64,000 nucleotides of DNA, taken from NCBI GenBank assembly GCA_013398955.1, contig VWPU01002940.1:116431-180430 (forward strand), in the 5' to 3' direction. Below are positions 12,901 through 25,900 of this stretch, one piece after another. How positions within the stretch are numbered: the first letter of the stretch is position 1; each line of letters begins with the position of its first letter. This stretch comes from Callaeas wilsoni. Its lineage: Eukaryota; Chordata; Aves; Passeriformes; Callaeidae. Position numbers and translations under genes: made by a program. The notes beneath the pieces were generated by a model. That model saw only the letters and a program-made list of their open reading frames with translations, searched no databases and was not told the origin of the DNA.

Positions 12901-13287
12901 TGCCATTGTTGCTTGGTGTAAATAGTTTCATTTATAACTCTTCACTGTTCAGGAACCTTACCAAGCTGTTCTCCTCCCAGGTGGTTTATTCAACACTCTG
13001 CTCCTGCAGGAAAGGATCAATTCTACGTGCTCTGCTCTGGATCTTTGCCTCCTTAGCAGGGGAACAGAAATACCAGGAGATGAGTTGTCCGTGGCAGTTT
13101 CCCACACAGCAAATATGCAATCAAGGGTCTTTAACAGATTTTCATCTCCTAGTTTGTGGATTTTCATTTATGGTGTAACAAACTTTGGCAGAAATCCTGA
13201 GCAAGCTTCCAGTCACTTGAATTGAGGCTTTCCTTGGTCTGATTTACTGTAAGGTCTGACGCAGGATGTTTATTCTTTTCCCTCAAG
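6961..13287. other. No recognisable gene; low-complexity patches only
   Basis: A moderately GC-rich patch lies at about 6960-7250. Otherwise this is AT-rich single-copy-looking DNA. The longest frame is 149 codons on the minus strand (10590-11039). It matches no family I know, has three overlapping frames on the other strand, and I treat it as chance. T-runs are at 12247-12261 (15 T) and 12650-12660. A short GT-rich stretch is at 8838-8865. Confidence 0.55.
12247..12261. repeat. T15 homopolymer
   Basis: Uninterrupted run of 15 T. It is not next to any LINE tail, so it is a simple homopolymer, not a retroposon poly(A). Confidence 0.85.
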
Positions 13288-14744
13288 CTATTTCATCTTG
13301 GAGAACCACGCAGTGTTTCTTTGATTCAATGATGATAAAACCCAATCCATCTATCAAGGTGAGTCAGCAGACTAGGTCTACTCACACCCCTCTCCCCACA
13401 CACATACACAGCACCAAAATGCCAGCAAGCTGCATGTTGAACATATGTGCAGAACAGCTATGATAAGTTAGAACAATTGTTAACTTATTCACTGTGCAAT
13501 TCAAGTACATCTTGTACATGAGTTTCCAAAATTATTTTAATAACAATCGTCTTTGACTACACAGTTGAAGGCACTTGGATCTCTTCCTGAAGGCACGTTC
13601 CCACAGTAACATCCATGGCACATCCATTACAGACAGTGCTGTTAGTTCTCATTAGCTAGGACAAACAAGGCAGTGAGTCACAATCTCCCTGCCTAAAGGA
13701 TCCCATTGTTTTAAACTGATAAACCAGAGATTCTGCTCTGTATTGGTGTAAACCTGACATTGATTAAAGCTTCCAGGGATGTTAGAGAGGCAGCGTTTGA
13801 ATGGATGTGGACTTGAGGTGTCAAGGAAATCTGCCACAAAGATACAGTTAGTTTGCATTTTTTCCAATAGAAGTTACTTAGCTTCTCTCATTGTTGGGAG
13901 AATCTATTATGTTTGCTGAAAGTATTTTCCAAAAGCCTCTAAGAAAACTAGGCTTAAAGTAAATAGATTGTACCAAATATTTCTCAAGTTTGCCGAGTAC
14001 AATAAATTGTGTTTATAGACTTTTCACGTAATAGCCTATTTCTAGTAGGTGGCATTTTTTTCCCAAAGTATGCTGAAGTGTATCTAATTTACTATGAGAA
14101 AGTATTCTTCCTCTTGTGCTTTGGCTCTAGTTTTGTTGTTAGGTTTTATAAAATCTTAGCTCTAATGGTGAAAGCCAAACACAGAAATATTTTTACCTGC
14201 ACTTTGCCAGTAACATCAAAAGATATGCTATTATCTCAACAGCAATTTGGACTGGTTATCAAATGATAATCTTGGAATAAGTGAGTATGATTTGTGACAG
14301 TACTTATCTTTTGTAGGTGTGGTTGGCATGTATTAAAATGTGTTTTTTCCTTGCTGGATAGCATGCCAAAGACTTCAGGCAATAAGTAATTATTCCATGT
14401 AAAATATTTATTCTCTGCCAGTCATATGTCTTTCTCAAAGATCTGACTTTGCAGAAAGCATTTAAAACCATGTAAAAGCTTAAATATGAGGCCAGAATGA
14501 AATCTGTTATAAGCAACTACAATAGAAATATGTGTTGTGTGTGCTCAGTAGCTCTTAGTGAGTTGAGACCAGTTGTACTTCCTTTCTGCATTTATTTGGA
14601 ACCTTAAGATCAGATTATTCAATATTGGCCACTCAATTTCTGTTCCAGCTATGACCCAGCTAGGAACTCACTAAGGTGAAGATTTTTGTGTTTTGAAGCT
14701 GCAAAATGAAACTTCTCTTCCTTTTATTCCATTATATGCTGTAG

Positions 14745-14969
14745 GTTATTCCCCGCCTGAAAATGTTTTCTGTGCCTGAAGTGAAAGCTCCGGAACACAT
14801 GCACAGTGTAAAGTCAGACTGGCTGCGGCAGGTCCCAGCAGATGCTCTGCTCATGAACCACGGCTGTGGCCCTGCGCTCCTGTGCAGCCACAGCGACTCA
14901 TCCCTCCCAGCGGGGCACGCGGTGCGCTGTCACATACTGGGAAGGCTAAACCGAACACATTAAAATAAA
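14745..14969 (+). other. Possible terminal exon with short open frame and poly(A) signal
   Basis: A pyrimidine-rich tract ending in an AG (14711-14744) is a plausible 3' splice site. From 14745 the frame stays open for 72 codons to a TAA at 14961-14963. An internal ATG at 14763 would give 66 residues. AATAAA follows immediately at 14964-14969, with TG-rich sequence ('ctggtttg') after it. The segment is locally richer in GC and CpG than its surroundings, as exons often are. The encoded peptide has no transmembrane segment, signal peptide or known motif, and I do not recognise it. It could be the last exon of a lineage-specific or non-coding transcript, or a chance GC patch with a fortuitous AATAAA. 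No partner exon is visible. Confidence 0.22.
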
Positions 14970-14989
14970 CTCTGCTGGTTTGAACTTGC

Positions 14990-17900
14990 ACTAATTTATT
15001 TAAAGATTTATTTTCTCAACTCTAGTGCTAAAAACTGAACTCATAACCTAAGACTTAGTTCACCCTTCCAGAATCACACAAGAGACACAATCAACAGAGG
15101 AAATAGGGTAATAAATGTGCATGTAACAGTCTGTGTTATCTGTCTTTTCAAATAAAATATTCACTTCAGTATTTACATGTCTACACCATTATCATCCTCT
15201 TTTCCTGACTCTAACTTCAGCATCTAGATACAAAGCTGACTTTATTTTCTCTAATTGCTTGAGAGAGTACGCAGACAGCTGCTGCTGCATTGGTGCTTGC
15301 CTGCAGGACTGGCAGGTGGTAGTACTTCTGAAAGGTTTCAGGGCATGTCTCCCTCTTAAGAAATGTTGGAAGGCACAAACGTCTCCTCAAGTACAATGAG
15401 AAATCAAAAGAAGAAGCTTCAGGAGGTGAAATAAACTTCTGAAAGACAAAACTGTAAAGTAAACCATGGTTATCACTTCGGTAAGCTATTTGCAAAGAAA
15501 AAGAGCATCTAAGATCCCTTTCTATTCATTAAATTTTGCAGCAAGGAAATTTGTCAATGTTAGTGTAACTCCAGCTACTTAGAAGCATTACCTCTGAAAT
15601 ATATATACCGGTGTGGCAGGTAATTTAGACCCTTGGATGTAACTTCAACAGTTTTTTGTCCCCTCTGCAGTGGTTATGAAGGGAGTCTGACCAACAATGA
15701 AATCCCTAGATAATTAGAAGCCAATCCTTGTCTTTATTGCACAGCTAATCTCTTGCTACATTTTTAATATGCTATTGGATTTCAGCAAAGGCTTTCTTCT
15801 AATTCTGAATAACCCTGCATAAATAATTCCCATTCATAATAATACATTCGTGCCATTTATTTACTAAATCCTTCTACTTGGTAAGCATGAACATTGTTTA
15901 TTCTTTAAAGTTCCCAGAAATTCGATTTCTCCAATGCAACTCTAGTGAAGACTAAAGTAGGAAATCAAGTTAGCAGAAATGCTGGTGTAGTATTAAGATG
16001 GTGTAAAAAAACACAACCATGGCTTATTTTCATAATTTGACAGACAGGTATTATACTGATCATCTTTTTAAACTGGTTCTTTCTTGGAGATTACACTAAT
16101 ATGTTAATAGCAGCTTCTGATGTTAAGTTGATAATGTCATTTATATATTGGCACAACGCTGGTATATTGACAAGACCTAAATTCTGTGGCAAGACACAGC
16201 AAGATTTAAAGAGGAAAAGAAGGAGCTGAAAACATGATGTAAGATAGGGATGTGAGCAGATCAGGCTGCATCCTTGGACTTATTAGAAGGATTGTCTGTT
16301 AACTTCTTGTAATCACGCAGCATTTACATGAAATTTAATTCTTGAACTTACTGCTTTGAAATTAGATAACTGAACAATTTCTATCTGCTGCTAAACTGCA
16401 GACTTTCAGTTTCCAACAACTTAAGCTATCCAACATATTGCTGCACGTAAGTGTAGCAGGCCTGTACCTGCTCCGAAATATGAAGGACCTCCTGGATTTG
16501 TTTTTACAAGGAGGACATCCTGATTTTTTTGTCAGCGTATGTGACATAACCATTATGAGATTGTCACTGTTGTATAATTCTACAAGGAAATGACAGGTTC
16601 ACAGATCATTCTATATCTGATTTGGCCTGAAACCCTGCTGTTATCTCTCACTTCTGATCACTTGAATGTGGAAACATTTCTGGGCTCCGAACATTTTGAA
16701 AGGGATTACATACGAACACAAAAAGCAATATTCAAAGGGGAAAGTTTCAGCCTGACTTTTAAAAGTGTTTGGCAAAGGACATCCAGTGAGTTAAAAGGGC
16801 TGAGAGTTCCAGACAGAAGGAACAGGGTATGCAAATACTCAATTAGCAGCAGTATGAGGGTGAGACTTTGGAAGAAACAGAACAATTTAGAGATGAATCT
16901 CTGGGAGAATTGGCAGGAATGTAGGTGACAAGGAAGTCTTATAAATCATGTCATGAAAAAAGCATGGAATGTTTGATAGCAAGGAACGAAAATCATATGA
17001 AAACAGTGCAGCACATTACCCAATTAGAAGCAAATGCAGTGAGAACATTTCAGGGTAATGCAGGGATCAGCTTACTTCTAGGCAAGGGTCCAGCTCACAC
17101 ATTTTAGAATGGCTACCGTGGAAGCAAAGTGTGCATAAGAAAGTAGGCGTGAAGATGATTAAAATAACCAGGCCTGCTCATGATTGCATGGGATGAAGAC
17201 AGTGTAATTAACTTGGCTAAAGGAGTGTCTTATCCTTGCGATATATGTAAGCTGATAAGAGGCTAAACAAGTGGAGGCAGCTGAAAATTGAATGAGATGG
17301 AATGGAGACTTCAAAACAGCTCCAAAAAATTTGACTCATTGTGTTGCTGTAAAACATGTCCATTTGATCTGCAACATGGAAAGAGCACTCAGCTTGGTCT
17401 CCATCCTGAAACAATTCACGTCATAGTGACACTTAGGTACAAATAGGACTTTCACAATGTAATTTTTTATGTGTTCCAACTGAAGATTATCTTACCACAG
17501 ATTACCATGGAATATTTGGCAAAAAATTTCTTGCAAAAAAAAATTTACAGCAGAGAGGTAGGCATAATGGAGACAGTGAAACCACGGTTAGAAGGCAGAA
17601 AGATGCAAAGTATACATGCAGATCCTCCTATCTGAACAGAAATGAAAAGTCAAAATTGATCCACTAATATAATTTTTAGAAAAGTTATTAGAAGCAGATG
17701 TAAGGAAATCAAATTTTAGTTTTCCCTTCATCATCAGTAATTCCAGAGTATATTGTTGCAGTTTCCTTTGACTTTTCCAAATGAAATTTTATAACATGAG
17801 AAAAAGAAATCTAACTCTCAAGCTGACCTCTATAATTCTGAAGTAGTTAAGATTAGAAAGAATCTACAAAATAAAGAATGAAGACAATTGCAAATAGTTG

Positions 17901-18864
17901 AAGGAACAGATGAGGGAAGGACTGTTTAGGACCCTGAATAACTTTTTTGTTTGTCTGACTGTTCAACTGCATAAAAGAGTTGGTCTAAACAGAAATCTAT
18001 ATTTTTCTTCATAATGTCTACCTAAAGTGAAAAAAAAAAAAGCACAATGGATGCACAAATGAAAAAACCAAACAAAACCAGAAGCATATATTTTACACTT
18101 AGGAAAAGTTTTCATGTGATCTAGCATGCAACTTTTACTGTGGTCACTTGTACCAAACTTTAAAGAAGCTGTGCTTTCAAAGAAAGTCAAGTAGGCTATC
18201 AGCTGACCCTCCACACAATGTTCTTACCAGCTGAAGTGCTCAAAAGTGTTATGAATTCTGAAGACCTGGCAGAGGTAGCATGACCTTTCTCATTCTTACC
18301 ACAATGTCATTGAACATATCTGAAGAATTATTTTAAATAGAAAAAGCCCAACCAAACATTACATTATGTTAATAAAAATACCTATAGAAACAGTGTATTT
18401 CGTTGTCCTTGGAATTTCAGTTAAAACTCCCAAGTAACAGTTATCTAAATTTTAAACTGTATTGTTCTGAAAGAAAACTTTAAGTTTTTTCAATAATTAC
18501 TTAACAGGTGATGGAAGTGGGTTTGATTCTGTGTGGACAATTGGACTGTACTTATTTTTGCTCTCGCAGTTAGCTACCTTTTTTCTAAGTGCATATTTGG
18601 TGATTTTTTTTCCTAATGCTTGTATCCAATACAACGCTGGCATGCCAGGCTGAGAAAATAAAGTATGTTTCTTCTCAATACAAGTCTGCAGAAGTCTGCA
18701 GTCCAGATCTCAAGGAACACTTTTATTTCATGACCCAATGTAGCTGATGCTTAGAGTTTTTAATGTTGTATATGTGAAAATGAAACTACAGGACCTATTT
18801 CTCTAAATTAAATAACTTCACTTTCTGGTTTTAAAACTGAAGGACAGTATTCTCCCTTAAAACC
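14990..18864. other. No recognisable gene or repeat
   Basis: AT-rich DNA. The longest frame (112 codons plus, 16590-16928) shows no family signature. There is an A12 run at 18030-18041. Nothing else that I can support. Confidence 0.55.
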
Positions 18865-20545
18865 TGTGCTGGACTTGGCTAAGGTAGAGTTAACTGTCTT
18901 CACAGTGGCTGCTATGGGGCTATGTTTTGGATTTGTGCCGAACATAAGGTTGATACTTATAGAGATGTTTTTGTTATTGCTGAGCAGGGCTTACACAGAG
19001 CCAAGGCCTTTTCTGTTTTTTGTACTGCCACACTGGGGAGGAGGTTGTGGTCAGACCCTGGTTTGTTCCAAGGTTTCAGCACCAAAAAGACTGTAATGAG
19101 TTCACTCTGGCTGGTTGGGGGACACCTACCAAAGCCTCTCTATCACTTCCCTCTGCAACTGGACAGGGAGAGAAAATACAATGAAGAGTGAGTTCATGAG
19201 TTGAGATAAGGACAGACACAGATCAGTCACTATCATGGGCAAAACAGACTTGAATTAGAGATATTAATTTTATTTACTATTAATAAAATCAGAGCAGGAT
19301 AATGTGAAGTAAAATAAGACCACAAAACCAGCTTTCCTCCACTCCTCCCTCCTCCTCAGCTCTACCTCCTCCCCCTGAGTGGCACAGGGAGACAGGGAAG
19401 AGAGGTTACAGGTGGTTCATTACATAATGTTTCTGCCACTGCTCAGGGAGAGGAGTCCTTCCCCTGCTCCAGCATGAGGTCCCTCCGTGGTCTTCTCCAA
19501 TGCGAGTCCATCCCATAGGCAACAGTCCTCTCCATATTGCTGCAATGTGGGTCACCCTTTGACGGGGTGCAGTTCTTCAGGAACAGGCTGCTCCAGCATG
19601 GGCCCCGCACAGCTTCACAAGTCCTACAAGGAGCCTGCTCTAGCATGGGTTTCCCATGGGTTCACAGGCTCCCCTCAGGCTGCATCCACTTGCTCCAGAT
19701 GGGGCTCCTGCCCAGGCTGCAGGTGGGTCTCTGCATCCCCATGGACCTTCATGGGCTGCAGGGGCACCGCTGCTTTACCATGATCTGCACCACAGGCTGC
19801 AGGCCAATCTCAGCTCTGCTACCAGGAGCTTCTCCTTCTCCTTCTCCACTGACCCTGGTGTCTGCAGAGTTGCTTCTCTCACATATTCTCACTCTGCTCT
19901 TCTCTGGACACAATTACATCTGCACAATAACTTTTTTCTTCTTCCTAAATATGTTATCACAGAGGCATTACCAGCATTTCCAGTTGCCCCTGGCTTGGCC
20001 AGCAGCAGGTCTGTCTTTAGCCAGCTGGGATTAGCTCTGTCAGACATGGAGGAAGCTTTCAGCAGCTTCTCACAGGAGCCGACCCCGTAGCCCTCCCGCT
20101 ACCAAAACCTGGGCGTACCAACCCAACAGAGTGTCCCTGGGAGGCTGGGAGGCGACACAGCCAGGACAGGTGATCCAAAGTGACCAAAGGCATATTCCAG
20201 ACCATTTGACATCATGCTCAGGATATAAAGCTGGGGATAAGAAGGAGGAAGTGGGGGACATACAATGTGATGGTGTTTGTCTTCCCAAGACACCATTACA
20301 TGTGATGGGGCCCTGCTCTCCTGGAGATGGCTGAACACCTGCCTGCCAGTGGTAAGCACTGAATTAATTCCTTGTTTTGCTTTACTTGTGTACGCAGCTT
20401 TTGCTTTCCCTTTTAAACTGTCTTTATCTCAACCTATGAGTGTTCTGGCTTTTACCCTTCCAATTCTCCCCCCAAATCCCACTGGTGGGAGAGTGAGTGA
20501 GCAGCTGCCTGGAGCTTGACTGCTGGCTGGGGTTAAACCATGACA
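18865..20545 (+). mobile_element. Solo LTR of an avian ERV, interrupted by another LTR
   Basis: The left part (18865-19091) starts TGTGCTGG. It carries the 'GGGGCTATGTTTTGGATTTG' and 'GCCAAGGCCTTTTCTG' blocks of a widespread bird LTR. The right part (20129-20545) continues with 'ACACAGCCAGGACAGGTGA', 'GACATCATGCTCAGGATATA', 'GAGATGGCTGAACACCTGCC' and 'AACTGTCTTTATCTCAACC', and ends GGGGTTAAACCATGACA. Together the parts make about 640 bp, one normal-sized LTR. The TATA-like motif is in 20221-20230. The flanks AAACC (18860-18864) and GAACC (20546-20550) agree at 4 of 5 bases, consistent with an old 5-bp target duplication. The 1,037 bases between the parts belong to a different LTR (separate entry). 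There is no internal retroviral sequence. The family is recalled from memory of avian repeats. I do not assign a Repbase name. Confidence 0.85.
19092..20128 (-). mobile_element. ~1-kb ERVL-like LTR nested inside another LTR
   Basis: Read on the minus strand it starts TGTTGGGTTGGTACGCCCAGG at 20128 and ends ...GAACTCATTACA at 19092. Landmarks of a common bird long LTR are present in order: CAGGTTTTGGTAGC; GAAGCTGCTGAAAGCTTCC; 'CTGACAGAGCTAATCCCAGC'; 'TCTGTGATAACATATTTAGG'; and a central block of imperfect ~50-60-bp repeats with the theme 'CCATG...CTGGAGCAG'. After these come a purine-rich segment, tandem AATAAA-like signals (plus 19266-19292) and 'GGACAGGGAGAGAAAATA'-type text near the tail. 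Its 1,037-bp length fits that family. The 165- and 144-codon frames here are chance frames within the repeat block on the other strand. I see no clean target duplication at the two joints. Confidence 0.82.
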
Positions 20546-22973
20546 GAACCACGATGCCGAAGAGTAACAATCAAACTGATATCTTTGTTCTGGTAACAAT
20601 AATACTGGCATTTGCCAGTCATAATGAGATGTGCTAGTGAATAGATTAAAAACTGGGGAGTTCACAATACTGTCACAGACAATCATTCCAGAGTCCATTT
20701 CTCCAAGATACCAGCACTTTCCATTTCAATAGTGCTGCTCATGAGATATCCAGCATTATCAACTACAAGGATTTTCAATGCTTGTTGAGATTCCCGACCA
20801 TGAAAATGTACTGTGAGCTCTAAAACTTAGTTTTCTCTTTCAGAAACTTATTAATTTTAATCAAGATTGTGCATCATCCTCCTTTTCATATTCTTTCTGG
20901 AACTGAATCAAGAAGAGGTCAGGAACTTTCCTTGGGCTTTGTTTCAGAATTTTTATGGCAGCTACTGAATTACTTGGAGCTTTAAAAAGAGTCAACTTTC
21001 CAAAGCTGAGAACAAATAAAGCCAAATCTATTGGGAGAAAGAATTTAAACAGAAAAATATGAATAATTAGGAACTGTTTAAGAATATTTTATTAGATGTC
21101 CAGAAGCCACAATCAATAAAGAAGGACAACTGTTCTGGTAATAAGCCAGCTTGGCTTAGTAGGAAAATTAAAGCCATTCTTAAAAATACTCATGCATACA
21201 ATATTTGTATGTCTCTGCGTGAGTATGTGCACATAAACTAATCGATACATATAGAGTAAAATGGGGAAAAGGGATTGAACAGGCAACTGACAATGAGAGC
21301 ATAAGGACAAATATGAAGTGAGTATCCAGAAAAGTTAAAATACAGTCAAAGGTGCTTTCTAATACACAAGTAACACTTCACTGTGTTGAACAGAAATGAC
21401 ATAAAACTGGAACACAGAGATGAGAATGAGACCGTATAGTTTCATTTACTCACTAACTTGGGTACAAATTAAAAATATGGGTTTTCATACAGTCAAACAT
21501 ATAAAGACATTCATCTCAGAAGAACACAGGCTGCAGCAGCATCTTCCTTTAAGGGACAGTATAGAGCCTAGACCAGAAGAACCTATTTCTCATTTTGACA
21601 GTTACCTCTGCTGTAATTAATTAAATTATTAATTATAATAAGGCAAAATACTTCCTTTCCCTTATTACTATATTGCTAATGTATGAGGAATTATTGAAGC
21701 TTGAAATATGTCCAATCCTGGTACTCATAACTTAAAAGATGTATTTATAAATTGGAAAGTGTTTGAAAAAGATCTATGGGAGAGATTAAAGGATTGGAAA
21801 AAGGGGCAACACTGACTGAACCAGAGTTCTCTTTCTTTAGTGGAAAAGTGAAATGGCTAATGGACAGAAAAGCTATAGTTTACATATTTATAGTCAGAGT
21901 TGTAAACATTTGGTGGGTTAACATGTTTATACCTGATTTGTATTCTATCTGCTCCTCCCCTTTCTTCAAAGAAAGTATAGCATGCACTATACCATAGCAT
22001 GAACACTGCACACTGGTTCGACTACAGAAGTCAGACTAAGGACAAGTTTCTTCCAGCTTTAATCTGTGACTGCAACATGAGCTTTGCTGGGGTTTGGGAA
22101 TTGTATTGAAAGAGAGAAGAACATCTAATCTGAGACTTCATTGGAAATCCTCACCCAAGAACTGAAGTTATTTATTGTCACTAGCTCTTTCATCTGAAAA
22201 TGGACTAACTGAGGAATCTTTACATTCACGCTGTGAACAAATTCGTGGAAACAGTTAGGCTAAAATTAACCTAAGGAAGAGGGAAATACAGTTTTCAACA
22301 ATTTCCCCTAAAAAATTGTTCAGCCTGGAGGAGGAGGGCAGCACAAGCCGGGAATGAGGACTCTGTATCAAGGAAGACTGAAATGCTGGAAATGCTGGTT
22401 ACTATCACAATCTCCAAGCTGAAAACCCTAATCTAAAACATTATTACATCAATATATTATTTTGATTACAACTAAAAAGTAGCTTCTAAAATTCCCATCT
22501 TATTCTTAAAACCTTGAGTTCTTTGGAGAAACAATTGGTCTTTTCTACATTCAGAAACCATCCATAGTTACAGGCAAGCCATGGGCTACTCCCTCTAAAA
22601 AATCACTATATATAACTTGCATTATTGCTGTAAAATTTGTAGCTCTTTTTTCCTTGTTAGATTTAAAGAGTAAAAATTATCCTAAACTTTAAATCAGAAA
22701 TTGTATAATTACTCCTATGAAGAACTGAGTATCCTTACTTCTCAGCAAGGTCAATGAGAACTCAGAATTGGAAACATCTAATTGGTAAATAAAATTTCTA
22801 TGTTATAGAACGAGTGAGAGTCTGGAGCAAATGATGCACATTTAGCAGAAAAAAAAAGTTATTTTTGCAAAAAGATATAGAAAAATTTGAATTTCACAGA
22901 CCTGAAAAATTATAAGCAATATCTAATTCACAGAGTTTTAAACTGAGTAAAAAGAAAAAAGTTACAAAATCAA

Positions 22974-22997
22974 CCCCCCCAAAAAACCCCCCAAAAA
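22974..22997. repeat. Alternating C- and A-runs
   Basis: C7, A6, C6, A5 in succession. Simple low-complexity DNA, prone to sequencing-length error. Confidence 0.8.
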
Positions 22998-25900
22998 TTT
23001 CAAACAAAAACCAAAGGCCCCAAATACCAAACTTAAATTACTTATTCCATTCTTATTCATAGAGTATTATACTTCTGTCTAGTTTTTTTTCAATACTGAC
23101 ATTAAACTGCAAAACATTTCAGTTTCATAGCGAGAACATTTGAATGGAAAATTGCTTTATAAAAAGTAATTTATCATCTTTGCCTCTTCTATGAAATGTT
23201 TATGCCACTTAAGCCAAGTTAGAATACACTTTGAGAATTGTCATATCCATGAATATTGCAATATTATGAACAGTATACAAATTAGAAAAAAACTTAGTAA
23301 TTATTTGAATTAAAACCTTTAGTAATTAGTGTATTGGCCTACATATAATTTTTTAATTGCATTTGACTACTGCCATTCTACTTTTTCTATCTGTCTAGAT
23401 GTTACTTACCATTTGCAGAGTAGAATACAATCCAGAAGAATGAGACTTTGAAGATATTTCACCAAGAGTTTTATTGGCCTAATCGACTCATACGAAGGTG
23501 ATCTATAGATGCTAAGTGTTAGAAAAGAGCCTATTGAGAGACTGAGGCTCAAGAGAAAGATACTTCAGGTGAATCTGATTTTGTAGCTTTTCTGTCAGTC
23601 TTTATGGAATGTACGACTACAGGGCTTTCATGATACACACACTGTAACACGTCAGTTCCTGCCTGCACACCTAATGTTTTCTAATTTTTTTCTTCTTATG
23701 CTGGAGTCTGAAAAGCCTGTGAATTTCATCTGTTCTCAAAGTGGAGACAGAGCAAGGGTAATGAGTGTCTTGCAGTTGAATTTCATCAGTACTTTGTAAT
23801 TCAGAAGTTACAAAATATTTACAATTACTATTAATATTTTTGTAATCCAACATTCAACATTATTTGAGAAGAATCTAGCATGTGATTGAAAGCACTCAAA
23901 ACCTAGTTGATTTTTACAACCATTGAACCAAACACAAATTCCTACCAGACATTTTGGTCCGAGTCTTCATAACAATTTTCCTGTTTAGAAGAATAATAAC
24001 TGACCTGGTGCAATACAAAAAGTGGATCAGTCCTCTGAAATATCTTCAGTATCAGAACCCAAAACTAACACTATGCTCTTCTGAGTGAGGCAACAAGCAA
24101 AGCAGATAGAGCCACGGCCATTGCATTCAGATCTCCCAGAGTCATTCACAACATCCCAGAGACAGAAGTCAGGAGTTGAGAACCTACCTGGTACTAACCT
24201 CTAGTTCAGTTCTCATGAAAAGAAATTCAAGGAACGAATTTACCTGTAACACAGCAAAATTCAGAAACAATACTTCTGTCAAGCAGTCTTCCAGGCAAAC
24301 TGGTAAGGATTTGGGGAGTAAGCTGTCAAGAAACTTAGCTGTTCAAGAAGTTTCCTATCAAAACCTGTGTAGGATTAGAAATTTGTCAAAGGCAACACAT
24401 TTTGAAAGAAATCACATTTTCTGATGGAAAATATTTTCATCAGGAGTTTTCCATCTCTCTTTGCTATTGTACTAATTCAATTTACTAATGCATATTTCTT
24501 ACACATACTCTGCAATGATCTTTTGACAAGAAGACCTTTCCCCATGACATTCTGATCCAAATCCGATATTCTTTACCAGATGCAGCTCAGTGTGCAACTA
24601 CTGAGCTAATTCTTCTGGCCCATCTCTTCCATTCATGCTCTTCCTCACACGATCATTTAGATGTCCGACCACAACTTAATTAATTCTATAGCACCTTCCT
24701 CCCAAATACATTATTTTCTGCAAGTCCAGAAACTTTCTCCATTATATCATGGATTCATAACTTCAAGCTTCTATGGTATGACATTTCTAATATCATCATT
24801 TTAATGAAACTGAGCTATGATACGGGATTTTTTTTGCTACCTTTCAATTAATTTAGTTTTCTTAAAATAAAATTCAAGAGACTTACCTCTAAAGAGCTAT
24901 TTTTTATATTGAAATCATATTGAAGCAAAGAAGATTTCACTGGAATTGCCACATATTTTGTAGTACTCACATCCTTTGACATCTTTCCTTCTTTTTTCAT
25001 CACTGAGTGTAAATCCAAAAGATAAGTGGCTGAGATCATACCTTCTAATAATCTTCCATTATTTATTACTTAGGACTGCCTTTTTGATGAATTCGTCTAT
25101 AAACTGCATCCCTTGAATACACTTGCAATTCAGGCTGCAGTGGTTAAAATTTCTCTTGGAAGATTAGACTTCTTCAGGAGAATCTAGAAGAAAGGAGAAG
25201 ATTTAATGCTTGAGGATAATAATTTTTGGGCCGACTGTTAGATAATGCTAACTGTGAATCTATGCTGGAGTCTGAAGGAAAATGAAGTAACTAAGGGAAA
25301 GTCAGCAGAAAGCTGGAGAAGTTTTGGCAGAGAATATTTAAGTGTCTTTCTTTGTTGGCTAAGGAAAAGTTCAATATTTGAAAAAATTGAAATAAAACTA
25401 TAAATTCTATTTCTACTAACTGAAAATACTGCAAAAATGACTAGCATATACATTGAATCATAAGAGCTTAAAAGTGTTTAAACCCAAGCAGAAAAATATT
25501 TGATATTTCCAGTAGCTTACTTAGTTATAAAACATAAGAAAAAGTGAAGTTCAGATGAAAAGATATTTATCTCATTTCTTGAAGGTAATATCCATTATCC
25601 CATGAGCTAGTCTTTGAATTCAATGGCGGCATCATCCTTTCCTGGACTGTTGCAATCTAAAGAATGAGGCAATACTGACAGTGAATAACTGGAATAAACT
25701 CACCGGTATTTTCAGCATTTCCCTCATTCTACTATGATATACTCCAACAAGGCAAATACCTCCCTACAAGCAGCAATTATTAGAAAACTTAGTGTTAGGT
25801 AGATAGTTATTCTAGAGCTCGCTCTATCGTGGACTATCTAAGCACGGAAGAGTTATTTCTCCAAGGGGGCAAGTTATGAGGATTCCAGTGGAGCTAATCA

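Noticed and set aside
13288..13358. Possible 71-bp internal exon (pyrimidines and AG before, GTGAGT after)
   Set aside because: Good splice-like ends but a short, unrecognised frame and no partner exons. Such pairs are frequent by chance in 64 kb.
19537..20090. Overlapping 165- and 144-codon frames on the plus strand
   Set aside because: They lie wholly inside an LTR read on its antisense strand and are by-products of its GC-rich repeat block.
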